DNA of 64,000 bases from Pelistega ratti (GTDB lineage Bacteria; Pseudomonadota; Gammaproteobacteria; Burkholderiales; Burkholderiaceae_B), in NCBI RefSeq assembly GCF_009833965.1, contig NZ_CP047165.1:1426001-1490000 (forward strand). The letters run 5' to 3'. The translations under genes and the position numbers were made by a program. The notes under the pieces are model-generated. The model did no database searches, had not been told where the DNA came from, and worked only from the letters and a program-made list of their open reading frames with translations. This document shows positions 1 to 10,527 of this stretch, piece after piece. Positions within the stretch are counted from its first letter, which is position 1. The number at the start of each line of letters is the position of its first letter.

Positions 1-23
1 TTGGGATAGTTGGCGCTAGACAT
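1..23 (-). CDS. rnpA: Possible 5' tip of rnpA (RNase P protein component), cut by window edge
   Basis: Reading leftward, an ATG at 23-21 opens a frame (MSSANYP...) that runs off the window. It sits 41 bases after the rpmH stop, where rnpA is found in nearly all bacteria. Only seven codons are visible, so the call rests on gene order and not on protein similarity. RnpA would be the protein subunit of RNase P, which matures tRNA 5' ends. Confidence 0.4.
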
Positions 24-64
24 GCTTTATAAACCTAAAGGAAAAACCGATAGGTTTCAAGGAC

Positions 65-199
65 TTAAACAGCTAAGCGTTTACGACCTTTTGCACGACG
101 TGCGTTAATAACAGCACGACCACCACGAGTTTTCATACGAACACGGAAACCGTGAGTGCGTTTACGACGAGTAACTGAAGGTTGGAAAGTACGTTTCAT
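65..199 (-). CDS. rpmH: 50S ribosomal protein L34
   Basis: This 44-residue, very basic protein begins [18 protein letters not shown] and ends in KGRKRLAV, the standard L34 pattern and length. L34 is a small protein of the large ribosomal subunit that lies on 23S rRNA. It is transcribed away from the origin, divergently from dnaA, with rnpA expected downstream. The gene is too short for most ORF cut-offs, but every position of the family's core ([15 protein letters not shown]) is present, so the call is firm. Confidence 0.97.
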   Translation of the reverse strand: MKRTFQPSVTRRKRTHGFRVRMKTRGGRAVINARRAKGRKRLAV

Positions 200-572
200 G
201 ATAATCCCAAAAAAGCTAATTTTGTTAATTTTAAAATAAGTACCTAGGGTTAAAAGTACTTAACGAAATAAGAGTATGAGAAATAGATTTTCTAATGAAC
301 TATTTCAATGAGCCATATTTATGTAAATTATACCTAATTTAATAACAGCTTAATATCTGACTAAATACTGTATCTTCTGAAAGGTTATTACATGATTCAT
401 TAGGACTCTCTTGGTTGTAAATACATTTTGTAAAACAACCAAAACACCAAATTTTATTTTGGCAAGCCATACATTTCACCAAAAATTTTCAATTTAGTCA
501 ATAGGTGTTTGATTTTATGCTAAAAATTTCTTCAAAAGTGTCTTTTTTAGGATCGAAACACCAAAAAAAGAC

Positions 573-581
573 TGTGCATAA
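573..581 (-). promoter_or_regulatory. DnaA box (TTATGCACA)
   Basis: This is a perfect match to the TTATNCACA consensus on the - strand. It lies about 190 bases upstream of the chosen dnaA start and could serve both initiation at oriC and dnaA autoregulation. Confidence 0.75.
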
Positions 582-602
582 CTTTGAATAAGTAATAAAT
601 GC

Positions 603-611
603 TGTGGAAAA
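603..611 (-). promoter_or_regulatory. DnaA box (TTTTCCACA)
   Basis: This matches the relaxed consensus TTWTNCACA on the - strand. It starts 30 bases from the box at 573, about three helical turns, so both boxes face the same side of the helix. Confidence 0.6.
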
Positions 612-769
612 ACCGCACAAAAAACACCTGAATATTAAACATAAAAAACCAAAAATAGGTTAAAATAGACGATTAAATATACTTTCCCTGAAAACTATGG
701 GCAAGCGTTAATTTGATAATTTTTTTACACCTCCTTAGCGCTTTCTACATAGTAGGAAAATCACAGAAA

Positions 770-2455
770 ATGATTGAATTTTGGCAACAATGTACTAATC
801 ACCTCTCAAAAGGTTTACCCCCCACACAAATTAAACAGTGGATATTACCTTTGGTACCATTAGGGTTTAATGAAGAGGAAACAGAATTTCATATTTCAGC
901 ACCAAGCCGTCTTAAACAGAAATGGGCTCAGCAGTATTACGCTCCTGTCATACAGCAGTTTATTAAAGATAATTTTAATCATGATGCTAGAGTCGTTGTG
1001 TTAATTAATGCACCCGAAGCAGCAGATATCGCAAAAACCATTACCGATAGCAAAGAGGCATCTGAGGAAAACACAATATCTACTGTCGCCACAGAGCAAG
1101 TATCTTCCAGTCAAACGCCAAAAACGACTCTAGATGTTGTAGAAACGTCAATAGCACCTGTTGAGCAAGTATATACTACTAAAGACTCTTCCCTCATTGC
1201 TCAGCCTAATCATATTGAGCTTATCGAAGGAATTGAGGTTGAAATTGATGAAAGTGGTATAGAAGAACCTATTGAACAAAATTTTTCTCAGCAAATAAGC
1301 ACCCATTCCCCAAAACAGCATTCGGGTAAGGGTAAGCATCAACCTGATACCAAAGTAGATTTTATCTACAAAGGTATCTTAGATGTTCCTGCTTCACTTA
1401 AAAGCGTGTATGATGCGACTCGACTGAATCCTAACCATACCTTTGCTAATTTAGTCGTAGGGCATTCTAATGAGTTAGCACACGCTACAGCAGCTAACGT
1501 TGTAACGCATATTGGTCAAATGGGCTATAATCCTCTATTCCTCTATGGTAGTACAGGTTTAGGTAAAACGCACTTAATGCACGCCATTGGCAATGAAATT
1601 TTTCAGAAAAAAGAATTACGAAAAATACGCTACATCCACGCCAATGATTATTACCTTGATGTCGTTAGGTCTGTCAAAGGGGGTGGGCTGTTTGAATATA
1701 ATACGCAGATTATGCAAGAATACCAAAATCTTGACTTACTGCTTATTGATGATATTCAGTTCTTTCAAAATAAAAAATCCACACAAGAACAATTTTTCCA
1801 TCTGTTTGATCTAATGGTTAGCAAAAACAAACAGGTGGTCATTAGTTCAGATACCTATCCCAAAGAATTGGCAGATATTGATGCACGCTTAATTTCACGC
1901 TTTAGCTCGGGTTTAACCATTCAGATTGAACCCCCTGAGCTAGAGATGCGTGTGGCTATTTTGATGCGAAAAGCAGAAAACCATCCTATTATTCGCCTAA
2001 CCGATGAAGCCGCTTTCTTTATTGCGAAACATATCCGTAGTAATATTCGTGAATTAGAAGGTGGTTTACAGCGTGTTATTGCGACAGCTACCTTTAAGAA
2101 AGAACATGAAATCACGGTTGATTTATGTAAAGAGGTTTTAAAAGATGTTCTTCGTGTGTCTAATGGTTTACTCACGGTAGAGAATATTCAAAAAACTGTC
2201 GCTGATTTCTATAAAATACGCGTAGCGGATATGTACTCTAAAACGCGAAAAGCCAATATTGTTCGCGCTCGTCATATCGCTATGTATCTAGCCAAAGAAT
2301 TAACCCGTAAAAGCCTACCCGATTTAGGGGAAGCTTTTGGGGGTCGTGATCATTCAACAGTGCATCATGCTGTTGAAAAAATCACAGAGCATCGTGCAAA
2401 TGATCGAGAGCTCAATCATGATTTGCATGTTTTAGAACAAACGTTAAAAGGATAA
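770..2455 (+). CDS. dnaA: Chromosomal replication initiator protein DnaA
   Basis: DnaA binds DnaA boxes at oriC and opens the duplex using ATP. Visible parts are domain I (residues 1 to about 80, starting MIEFWQQC), a long variable linker (about 85-205), an AAA+ core with Walker A GSTGLGKTH and Walker B LLIDDIQFF, and the C-terminal DNA-binding signature GGRDHSTVHHAV. An upstream TTG at 713 keeps the frame open, but the extra residues are hydrophobic and unlike the family. ATG 770 gives the usual N-terminus and 561 residues. The protein is longer than E. coli DnaA because of the linker. dnaN follows after 3 bases. Confidence 0.97.
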   Translation: MIEFWQQCTNHLSKGLPPTQIKQWILPLVPLGFNEEETEFHISAPSRLKQKWAQQYYAPVIQQFIKDNFNHDARVVVLINAPEAADIAKTITDSKEASEENTISTVATEQVSSSQTPKTTLDVVETSIAPVEQVYTTKDSSLIAQPNHIELIEGIEVEIDESGIEEPIEQNFSQQISTHSPKQHSGKGKHQPDTKVDFIYKGILDVPASLKSVYDATRLNPNHTFANLVVGHSNELAHATAANVVTHIGQMGYNPLFLYGSTGLGKTHLMHAIGNEIFQKKELRKIRYIHANDYYLDVVRSVKGGGLFEYNTQIMQEYQNLDLLLIDDIQFFQNKKSTQEQFFHLFDLMVSKNKQVVISSDTYPKELADIDARLISRFSSGLTIQIEPPELEMRVAILMRKAENHPIIRLTDEAAFFIAKHIRSNIRELEGGLQRVIATATFKKEHEITVDLCKEVLKDVLRVSNGLLTVENIQKTVADFYKIRVADMYSKTRKANIVRARHIAMYLAKELTRKSLPDLGEAFGGRDHSTVHHAVEKITEHRANDRELNHDLHVLEQTLKG

Positions 2456-2458
2456 TTT

Positions 2459-3571
2459 ATGCAATTATTCCAAGCCAGTACAGATGCACTCTTAAAACCA
2501 CTTCTTACCGTGGTTGGTATTGTTGAACGTAAAACAACAATGCCGATACTTTCTCATGTTTTATTGAGAAAACAAGGTGACAAAATGGCTTTTGTTGCCA
2601 ATGATATGCTGATCCAGATTACCACACATGCTAATTTTGGCGTGGGTGATGATGTGGAAGCAGTCACCGTTTCTGCTCGTAAACTGCAAGATATTTTACG
2701 TGCTTTGCCACCAGCTGGACAAGTCAGTGCCAATGTCATTGATCAAAAAATGACATTACAATGCTCAGGTAGTCGTTTTTCACTACAAACATTGCCTGGT
2801 AAAGATTTTCCTTCTTTGGCAGAACCTGAACAATGGAATCATGAATTTACCATGAGTCAAGGGCAATTACGCCGTCTCTTTAATATGATTCATTATGCCA
2901 TGGCGCAACAAGATATTCGCTATTACCTCAATGGTATGTTGTTGGTATTAGAGCCGGGCTTAATTCATACAGTCGCAACCGATGGTCACCGCTTAGCCCA
3001 TACCGCAGAAGTGGTTGAGCAAGTCAATAGCGAGGCGAGTGTCATCATTCCTCGTAAGACAGTGGATCAGATGATGCGTCTATTAGATGATAGCGATCAA
3101 GAGGTGGCTATTAGTATTGCAGATGCACAAATCCGTTTCCGTTTTGGTGATGTTGAGCTGATTTCTAAACTAGTTGAAGGTAAATTCCCAGACTATAAGC
3201 GTGTTATTCCTACCGATTATGAGTTACACCTTCAAATTAACCGTGAAGAATTACTTCGCAACCTACAACGTGCCGCTATTTTAGTCACTGAAGATAAATT
3301 ACACAGTATCAAACTCCATTTTGGTGAGAATCTGCTTCGCATTTCTTCATCTAACTTAGAGCAAGAAGAATCCAAAATGGAACTTACTCTTGATTATCAA
3401 GGCACACCATTTGATATTGGCTTTAATGCAACCTATCTTTTAGATGTACTCAATATGGCAAAAACCGAAAGCGTTATTATTTCACTCAAAGGAGAATCTA
3501 ATTCTTCTGTGGTGATTTCATTACCTAATAATGAACATTTCCGCTATGTGGTCATGCCATTACGCATTTAA
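2459..3571 (+). CDS. dnaN: DNA polymerase III beta subunit (sliding clamp)
   Basis: The 370-residue protein has the three-fold repeated clamp architecture. It begins MQLFQASTDALLKPL and ends VVMPLRI, the conserved clamp C-terminus that lines the partner-binding pocket. The clamp encircles DNA and tethers Pol III and other enzymes that carry a clamp-binding motif. The start lies 3 bases after the dnaA stop, indicating co-transcription and translational coupling. Length is normal and no disruption is seen. Confidence 0.97.
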   Translation: MQLFQASTDALLKPLLTVVGIVERKTTMPILSHVLLRKQGDKMAFVANDMLIQITTHANFGVGDDVEAVTVSARKLQDILRALPPAGQVSANVIDQKMTLQCSGSRFSLQTLPGKDFPSLAEPEQWNHEFTMSQGQLRRLFNMIHYAMAQQDIRYYLNGMLLVLEPGLIHTVATDGHRLAHTAEVVEQVNSEASVIIPRKTVDQMMRLLDDSDQEVAISIADAQIRFRFGDVELISKLVEGKFPDYKRVIPTDYELHLQINREELLRNLQRAAILVTEDKLHSIKLHFGENLLRISSSNLEQEESKMELTLDYQGTPFDIGFNATYLLDVLNMAKTESVIISLKGESNSSVVISLPNNEHFRYVVMPLRI

Positions 3572-3591
3572 ATAATTTATATTTAAAATAA

Positions 3592-6096
<2,505 letters not shown>

Positions 6097-6122
6097 TACT
6101 TGTTATCTAGCATTTTTACTTC

Positions 6123-6160
6123 ACTCAGTTGTTGCATTTTCTGCAATAACTGAGTTTTTT
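6123..6160 (+). terminator. Rho-independent terminator after gyrB
   Basis: ACTCAGTTGTTGCA pairs with TGCAATAACTGAGT (one G-U pair) around a TTTTC loop and runs straight into a T-run. It lies 27 bases after the gyrB stop. Confidence 0.85.
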
Positions 6161-6483
6161 ATGCACACTATTTTGTTTACCATTTTATACCGTATTAGAA
6201 CTATCTATTTTTTTCTTATTGCATATCCATCAATTAGTTTAAGCATAAATCATTTATATAAAATTTTTAATAAAAACAATTAATTAGAAATAATATTTCG
6301 ATTAGAAAAAATAATTAAATCAGAAAAATATATACCTTATTAGTACCTTTTCTACAACAAACTATCCTTAGAAACAAATTATTTTTCTTTTATATTGCCT
6401 TATTATTTTAATCTTAAAATGCTTTATTAAAGCCAATGACAGGCATTTTTGGCATAGTTAATTTATCATTATTCACACCAAAA
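6161..6483. other. A+T-rich spacer between gyrB and the nrdD promoter
   Basis: No convincing reading frame or RNA gene is seen in this very A+T-rich stretch. It separates the gyrB terminator from the NrdR-controlled nrdD promoter. A clear FNR palindrome was looked for, given the anaerobic function of nrdD, and not found. Confidence 0.5.
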
Positions 6484-6531
6484 ACACTATATATTGTGCA
6501 TTGACACCATTAAAAAATCTATATATAGTAC
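6484..6531 (+). promoter_or_regulatory. nrdD promoter with two NrdR boxes
   Basis: Box 1 at 6484-6499 (ACACTATATATTGTGC) fits the NrdR consensus acaCwAtATaTwgtgt at 15 of 16 positions. Box 2 at 6516-6531 is centred on CTATATATAG, 32 bases (three helical turns) from box 1, the usual NrdR spacing. Between and over them lies a near-consensus sigma70 promoter: TTGACA at 6501-6506, 17-base spacer, TATAGT at 6524-6529. Binding of the dATP-loaded repressor NrdR to both boxes would block RNA polymerase. The promoter also shows that translation must start downstream of about 6536. Confidence 0.85.
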
Positions 6532-6571
6532 ATATAGCTTTCTCAGCAATATAGTTATAGGAGGTAATGAT

Positions 6572-8701
6572 ATGATGAGTACGCTCTCTGTTATTAAACG
6601 TGATGGGTCTCGTGTTGTATTTAATTTTGATCGTATTTTAGATGCCATAAAAAAAGCAGCACAAGCCATAGCACTTAAAGATGAAACCTTTTGCCAAAAA
6701 ATAGCGGGACAAATTTCGCATGAAATTTTAGCCTCTGATCAACAAGAAATAGATATTCACCAAATCCAACAAACCGTTGAAAATCATTTAATGGCAAGTC
6801 AATATCCACAAATTGCACGTGCCTATATTGAATATCGTCATGACCGTGATTTAGCCCGTGAAAAACGTAGCCAATTAACAAAAGAAATTAAGGGTTTAAT
6901 TGAGCAAAGTGATGTACAAATACTGAATGAAAATGCCAATAAAGATGCGAAAGTCATTCCTACACAACGTGATTTACTCGCAGGGATTGTCGCTAAGCAC
7001 TACGCAAAACGTTATATCCTCCCTCGTGATATTGTACAAGCCCATGAAAAAGGTGAAATTCATTATCATGATTTAGATTATGCCCCATTCTTCCCTATGT
7101 TTAATTGTATGTTGGTTGATCTTAAAGGAATGCTGACACAAGGGTTCAAAATGGGTAATGCAGATATTGAGCCACCCAAATCTATCAATACGGCTACTGC
7201 CGTTACTGCCCAAATTATTGCACAAGTGGCTAGCCATATTTACGGCGGAACAACGATTAACCGTATTGATGAAGTACTCGCCCCTTATGTACAACTTACC
7301 TATGATAAACATCTGAAAAATGCACAACAATGGCAAATTGCCGATAAAGAAGGCTATGCTAAAGCCCTTACAGAAAAAGACTGCTATGATGCGTTTCAAT
7401 CATTGGAATATGAAGTCAATACATTACATACCGCCAATGGACAAACTCCATTTGTTACCTTTGGGTTTGGTTTAGGTACAAGCTGGCAAGCTCGCTTAAT
7501 TCAACAATCGATTTTACGCAATCGTATTGCTGGTTTAGGTAAAAACCATAAAACTCCCGTTTTCCCTAAACTTGTCTTTACACAAAAAAGAGGGGTTAAT
7601 CTTGATCCACAAGACCCTAATTATGATATTAAACAACTGGCATTAGAGTGTGCTAGCAAACGGATGTATCCTGATATTCTGAATTATGATCAAGTGGTTA
7701 AAGTCACAGGGTCTTTTAAAGCCCCTATGGGTTGCCGTAGCTTCTTAGGAGCATACCAAGAAAATGATCAAGAAATCCATGATGGTCGTAATAATTTAGG
7801 GGTTGTTAGTATCAATTTACCACGCATTGCTTTAGAAGCTAACGGAGATGAAACGCGTTTTTATCAATTGCTTGATGAACGTTTGGCACTTGTTAAAAAA
7901 GCGTTACTCACTCGTATTGCTCGTCTTGAACAAACCAAAGCACGCGTTGCCCCTATTCTTTATATGGACGGTGCTTGCGGTGTACGTCTAAAGGCAGATG
8001 ATAATATCGCTCAGATTTTCAAAAATGGACGTGCTTCTATCTCTCTTGGTTATATTGGTATTCATGAAACCATTAATGCCTTATACCGTCAAGGACATAT
8101 TTTTGATGACGATACCTTACGCGAAAAAGGTCGTCAGATTGTTGAATACTTACATAAAACGGCTAAAAAATGGCGTGAAGAAACAGGTTATGCGTTTAGC
8201 TTATATTCCACCCCTAGTGAGAACCTTTGCGATCGCTTCTGCCGCTTAGATAGCAAACAATTTGGCAGTATCGAAGGCGTTACAGATAAAGGTTACTACA
8301 CAAATAGCTTCCACCTTGATGTTGAGAAAAAAGTCAATCCATTTGATAAGCTGGATTTTGAAATGGTTTACCCTCCTTTAGCCAATGGTGGTTTTATTTG
8401 CTACGGTGAATATCCTAATATTCAGCATAATCTGAAAGCATTGGAAGATGTATGGGATTATAGCTATGAGCGTGTACCTTATTACGGTACAAATACCCCC
8501 ATTGATGAATGCTATGAATGTGGATTTACAGGTGAATTTGAATGCACCAGCAAAGGCTTTACTTGCCCCAAATGTGGTAATCACGATAGTAGCAAAGTAT
8601 CTGTTACACGCCGTGTTTGCGGTTATCTTGGCAGCCCTGATACTCGCCCCTTTAATGCGGGTAAGCAGGAAGAAGTCAAGCGCCGTGTTAAGCATTTATA
8701 A
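6572..8701 (+). CDS. nrdD: Anaerobic ribonucleoside-triphosphate reductase
   Basis: This class III reductase makes dNTPs without oxygen, using a glycyl radical. It has an N-terminal ATP-cone (starting MSTLSVIKRDGSRVVF), the large catalytic barrel, a C-terminal zinc site with two Cys pairs (CYECG and CPKCG), and the glycyl-radical segment RVCGYLG close to the end. The frame is open from 6494, but that start lies inside the promoter. ATG 6572 follows a strong Shine-Dalgarno AGGAGGT (6559-6565) and gives 709 residues; ATG 6575 is an alternative. The activase nrdG is downstream. Confidence 0.96.
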   Translation: MMSTLSVIKRDGSRVVFNFDRILDAIKKAAQAIALKDETFCQKIAGQISHEILASDQQEIDIHQIQQTVENHLMASQYPQIARAYIEYRHDRDLAREKRSQLTKEIKGLIEQSDVQILNENANKDAKVIPTQRDLLAGIVAKHYAKRYILPRDIVQAHEKGEIHYHDLDYAPFFPMFNCMLVDLKGMLTQGFKMGNADIEPPKSINTATAVTAQIIAQVASHIYGGTTINRIDEVLAPYVQLTYDKHLKNAQQWQIADKEGYAKALTEKDCYDAFQSLEYEVNTLHTANGQTPFVTFGFGLGTSWQARLIQQSILRNRIAGLGKNHKTPVFPKLVFTQKRGVNLDPQDPNYDIKQLALECASKRMYPDILNYDQVVKVTGSFKAPMGCRSFLGAYQENDQEIHDGRNNLGVVSINLPRIALEANGDETRFYQLLDERLALVKKALLTRIARLEQTKARVAPILYMDGACGVRLKADDNIAQIFKNGRASISLGYIGIHETINALYRQGHIFDDDTLREKGRQIVEYLHKTAKKWREETGYAFSLYSTPSENLCDRFCRLDSKQFGSIEGVTDKGYYTNSFHLDVEKKVNPFDKLDFEMVYPPLANGGFICYGEYPNIQHNLKALEDVWDYSYERVPYYGTNTPIDECYECGFTGEFECTSKGFTCPKCGNHDSSKVSVTRRVCGYLGSPDTRPFNAGKQEEVKRRVKHL

Positions 8702-8710
8702 ACGTAAAAT

Positions 8711-8740
8711 ACCCCATTTTATGCATTTAAAAAATGGGGT
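8711..8740 (+). terminator. Hairpin between nrdD and nrdG
   Basis: ACCCCATTTT pairs with AAAATGGGGT (8731-8740) around a 10-base loop. No T-tract follows directly, so it probably stabilises the nrdD mRNA end or partly attenuates read-through into nrdG. Confidence 0.45.
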
Positions 8741-8809
8741 GACATGCTCCATTTTTTAACTTAGGTATTCTAAAAAATATCCTATCATTTTTAATAGTAT
8801 TAAGAGAAA

Positions 8810-9298
8810 ATGAATTATTTACAATATTATCCCGTGGATATTGTAAACGGTGAAGGTACTCGTTGCACACTTTTTGTAAGTGGTTGCATCCATGCTTGTA
8901 AAGGTTGCTACAACAAAAAAAGCTGGTCTTTTAAAGCAGGGGTAGAATTTGATCAAGCAATGGAAGAGCAGATTTTACGCGATTTAAAAGATACTCGTAT
9001 TAATCGACAAGGTTTAACATTGTCTGGTGGTGATCCCATGCACCCCAAAAATATAGCCACTTTATTACCTTTGGTACAGCGTATCAAACGAGAATGTCCC
9101 GATAAAGATATTTGGCTATGGACGGGTTATCGACTATCAGAACTTGATGATTATCAACAGCAAATGTTACCTTATATTGATGTACTGATTGATGGTAAAT
9201 TTGAACAAGCACTAGCTGATCCTAGCCTAATATGGCGAGGGTCATCTAATCAAGTGGTTCACCGCCTCAAGGTACAAGCAGCTTCCACTCCCTCATAA
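8810..9298 (+). CDS. nrdG: Anaerobic ribonucleotide reductase activating protein
   Basis: NrdG is the radical-SAM activase that generates the glycyl radical on NrdD. The CxxxCxxC iron-sulfur motif is C26-IHA-C30-KG-C33, preceded by the NGEGTRCTLFVSGC block typical of the family. A glycine-rich SAM-binding segment (LTLSGGDP) follows. At 162 residues it has family length. It lies 108 bases after nrdD on the same strand, probably sharing the NrdR-controlled transcript. Confidence 0.95.
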   Translation: MNYLQYYPVDIVNGEGTRCTLFVSGCIHACKGCYNKKSWSFKAGVEFDQAMEEQILRDLKDTRINRQGLTLSGGDPMHPKNIATLLPLVQRIKRECPDKDIWLWTGYRLSELDDYQQQMLPYIDVLIDGKFEQALADPSLIWRGSSNQVVHRLKVQAASTPS

Positions 9299-9320
9299 AA
9301 AGCGTGTTTTATTAATGATA

Positions 9321-9406
9321 AAGGTTAATCTTTCCTTACTGAATGTTTGATAACTCTTCATCGTAAGGTAGTGTAAAGAAAGAGTGTGTGACTATTGATT
9401 AACCTT
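9321..9406 (+). repeat. Long-range inverted repeat in the nrdG 3' region
   Basis: AAGGTTAATC (9321-9330) and GATTAACCTT (9397-9406) are perfect 10-base complements separated by 66 bases. Inside, CCTTAC (9334-9339) pairs with GTAAGG (9363-9368). The nested pairing suggests a folded 3' UTR or small RNA, but no promoter or terminator directly flanks it. Confidence 0.4.
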
Positions 9407-9480
9407 ATTATTCTACTATCAATTTTATCATCTAATAATCACTCTACTAACAGGATAATAGGAGTGAGGTGAGGAGACTT

Positions 9481-9516
9481 GGGATTGTATGACAATATCG
9501 TACAATCCCTTTTTTT
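9481..9516 (+). terminator. Rho-independent terminator closing the nrdDG transcript
   Basis: GGGATTGTA (9481-9489) pairs with TACAATCCC (9501-9509) around an 11-base loop and is followed by seven T residues. It faces the + strand, and the next gene is on the opposite strand. Confidence 0.85.
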
Positions 9517-9581
9517 ATAAAGGTGTGTTTGTTATTGGATAATATGAAAAGCGATATTAAAAATTATGATAACTTACCTAC

Positions 9582-10487
9582 TTATAAAGCCTGTTTAATC
9601 AAACTCATAATATATTCCAGATAATGCGTATCTTTTACAATTAGCTGATAATCACCATTACCATGATGCCCTATCTGTGATACATCTTTAGCTAAACCTT
9701 TAGGATCATCTAGTTGACCTTTACTCATATTAATCCATATTTTTATACTTCTTTGCTGAATAGCAAAATCAACAATATTTTTATTCTTCTTAAAAGCAAT
9801 ATAAACCTTTTTAGCAGTAACTTCTATATCAGAATCCAATCTTAAAATCGCTTGTTTAAAATCTTCATATAGCTCTTTTACTTCTTCACTTTTATCTGCC
9901 AAGTGATCTTCTTCACTATAGACTTTAATCTCTATTTTTAATTGTTCTAAAGCAGAAGACGGCACTGTCTTTATCTGCTTAATACTAGGAGCAGCTTTAG
10001 ATTTTTTAAGGGGATTAACGATAAGAACACCATGGTCAAATTGATTCACTTGCCATAGTTCAATAGGTAAGTCTTTAAAGTTTGATGCTTCAATCTGAAA
10101 ATCTGTAAAAGCTGGTGATACAAAAATTACTTTAGATTGTGACCAGTCCACATCTTCTCGTTTTAAGGTCATCTTCTGTGTTTCATTATATTCTACAATA
10201 AAATCCGCTTTATACTCTAGCATTAAGCTCAGATAAGCCATTCCTTGATCAACAACACTTAAATTCTGACTACGTTTATACTCAATAATCACAAAGGTTT
10301 TATTCTCCGGGTCAAAAGCTAAGGTATCAATACGATGATTCTTAATCGTAAATTCTGATTTAATCAATTGATATGGTGTTAGTAAACTAAGATGTTCTTC
10401 AAAAAGTTTTTGAATATCTTTTTCTAATTTAAAAGGTTTTTCCTTTAAATGAAGTAGTTCTTTTTCTGTCTTCTTCAAAATTAACAT
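9582..10487 (-). CDS. PD-(D/E)xK nuclease-like protein with DUF5655-like C-terminus
   Basis: This 301-residue protein has an N-terminal segment that fits a PD-(D/E)xK nuclease fold: an Asp in HRIDTLAFD followed by FVIIEYKRSQ, giving D...E-x-K. The second half (from about residue 185) resembles the DUF5655 domain often attached to predicted nucleases beside restriction systems. It lies 40 bases downstream of hsdR on the same strand, so it belongs to the restriction island. The exact substrate and whether it cleaves DNA are unknown; the nuclease call is by motif only. Confidence 0.65.
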   Translation of the reverse strand: MLILKKTEKELLHLKEKPFKLEKDIQKLFEEHLSLLTPYQLIKSEFTIKNHRIDTLAFDPENKTFVIIEYKRSQNLSVVDQGMAYLSLMLEYKADFIVEYNETQKMTLKREDVDWSQSKVIFVSPAFTDFQIEASNFKDLPIELWQVNQFDHGVLIVNPLKKSKAAPSIKQIKTVPSSALEQLKIEIKVYSEEDHLADKSEEVKELYEDFKQAILRLDSDIEVTAKKVYIAFKKNKNIVDFAIQQRSIKIWINMSKGQLDDPKGLAKDVSQIGHHGNGDYQLIVKDTHYLEYIMSLIKQAL

Positions 10488-10527
10488 CTTTCTCTCACCC
10501 CTTTACATAAACAATCATAAGTTTCTA

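Larger units (their letters stand above)
200..769. other. oriC: Probable chromosomal origin region (oriC) between rpmH and dnaA
   Basis: This non-coding stretch of about 570 bases is strongly A+T-rich, especially 200-540, and lies between divergent rpmH and dnaA, the usual place of oriC in Burkholderiales. Two DnaA-box matches lie close to dnaA: TGTGCATAA at 573-581 (complement TTATGCACA) and TGTGGAAAA at 603-611 (complement TTTTCCACA, fitting TTWTNCACA). Both have the same orientation and are 30 bases apart. The A+T-rich part is the likely unwinding element. Promoters for rpmH and dnaA must also lie here. Confidence 0.75.

Noticed and set aside
713..769. Upstream extension of dnaA from TTG 713
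   Set aside because: The extra 19 residues are hydrophobic and unlike DnaA N-termini; ATG 770 gives the usual start.
6484..6540. FNR site at nrdD
   Set aside because: TTGACACCATTAAA matches only one half-site; TTGACA is better read as the -35 element.
6494..6571. Upstream start of nrdD at ATG 6494
   Set aside because: It lies in the NrdR box and promoter; AGGAGGT points to ATG 6572/6575.
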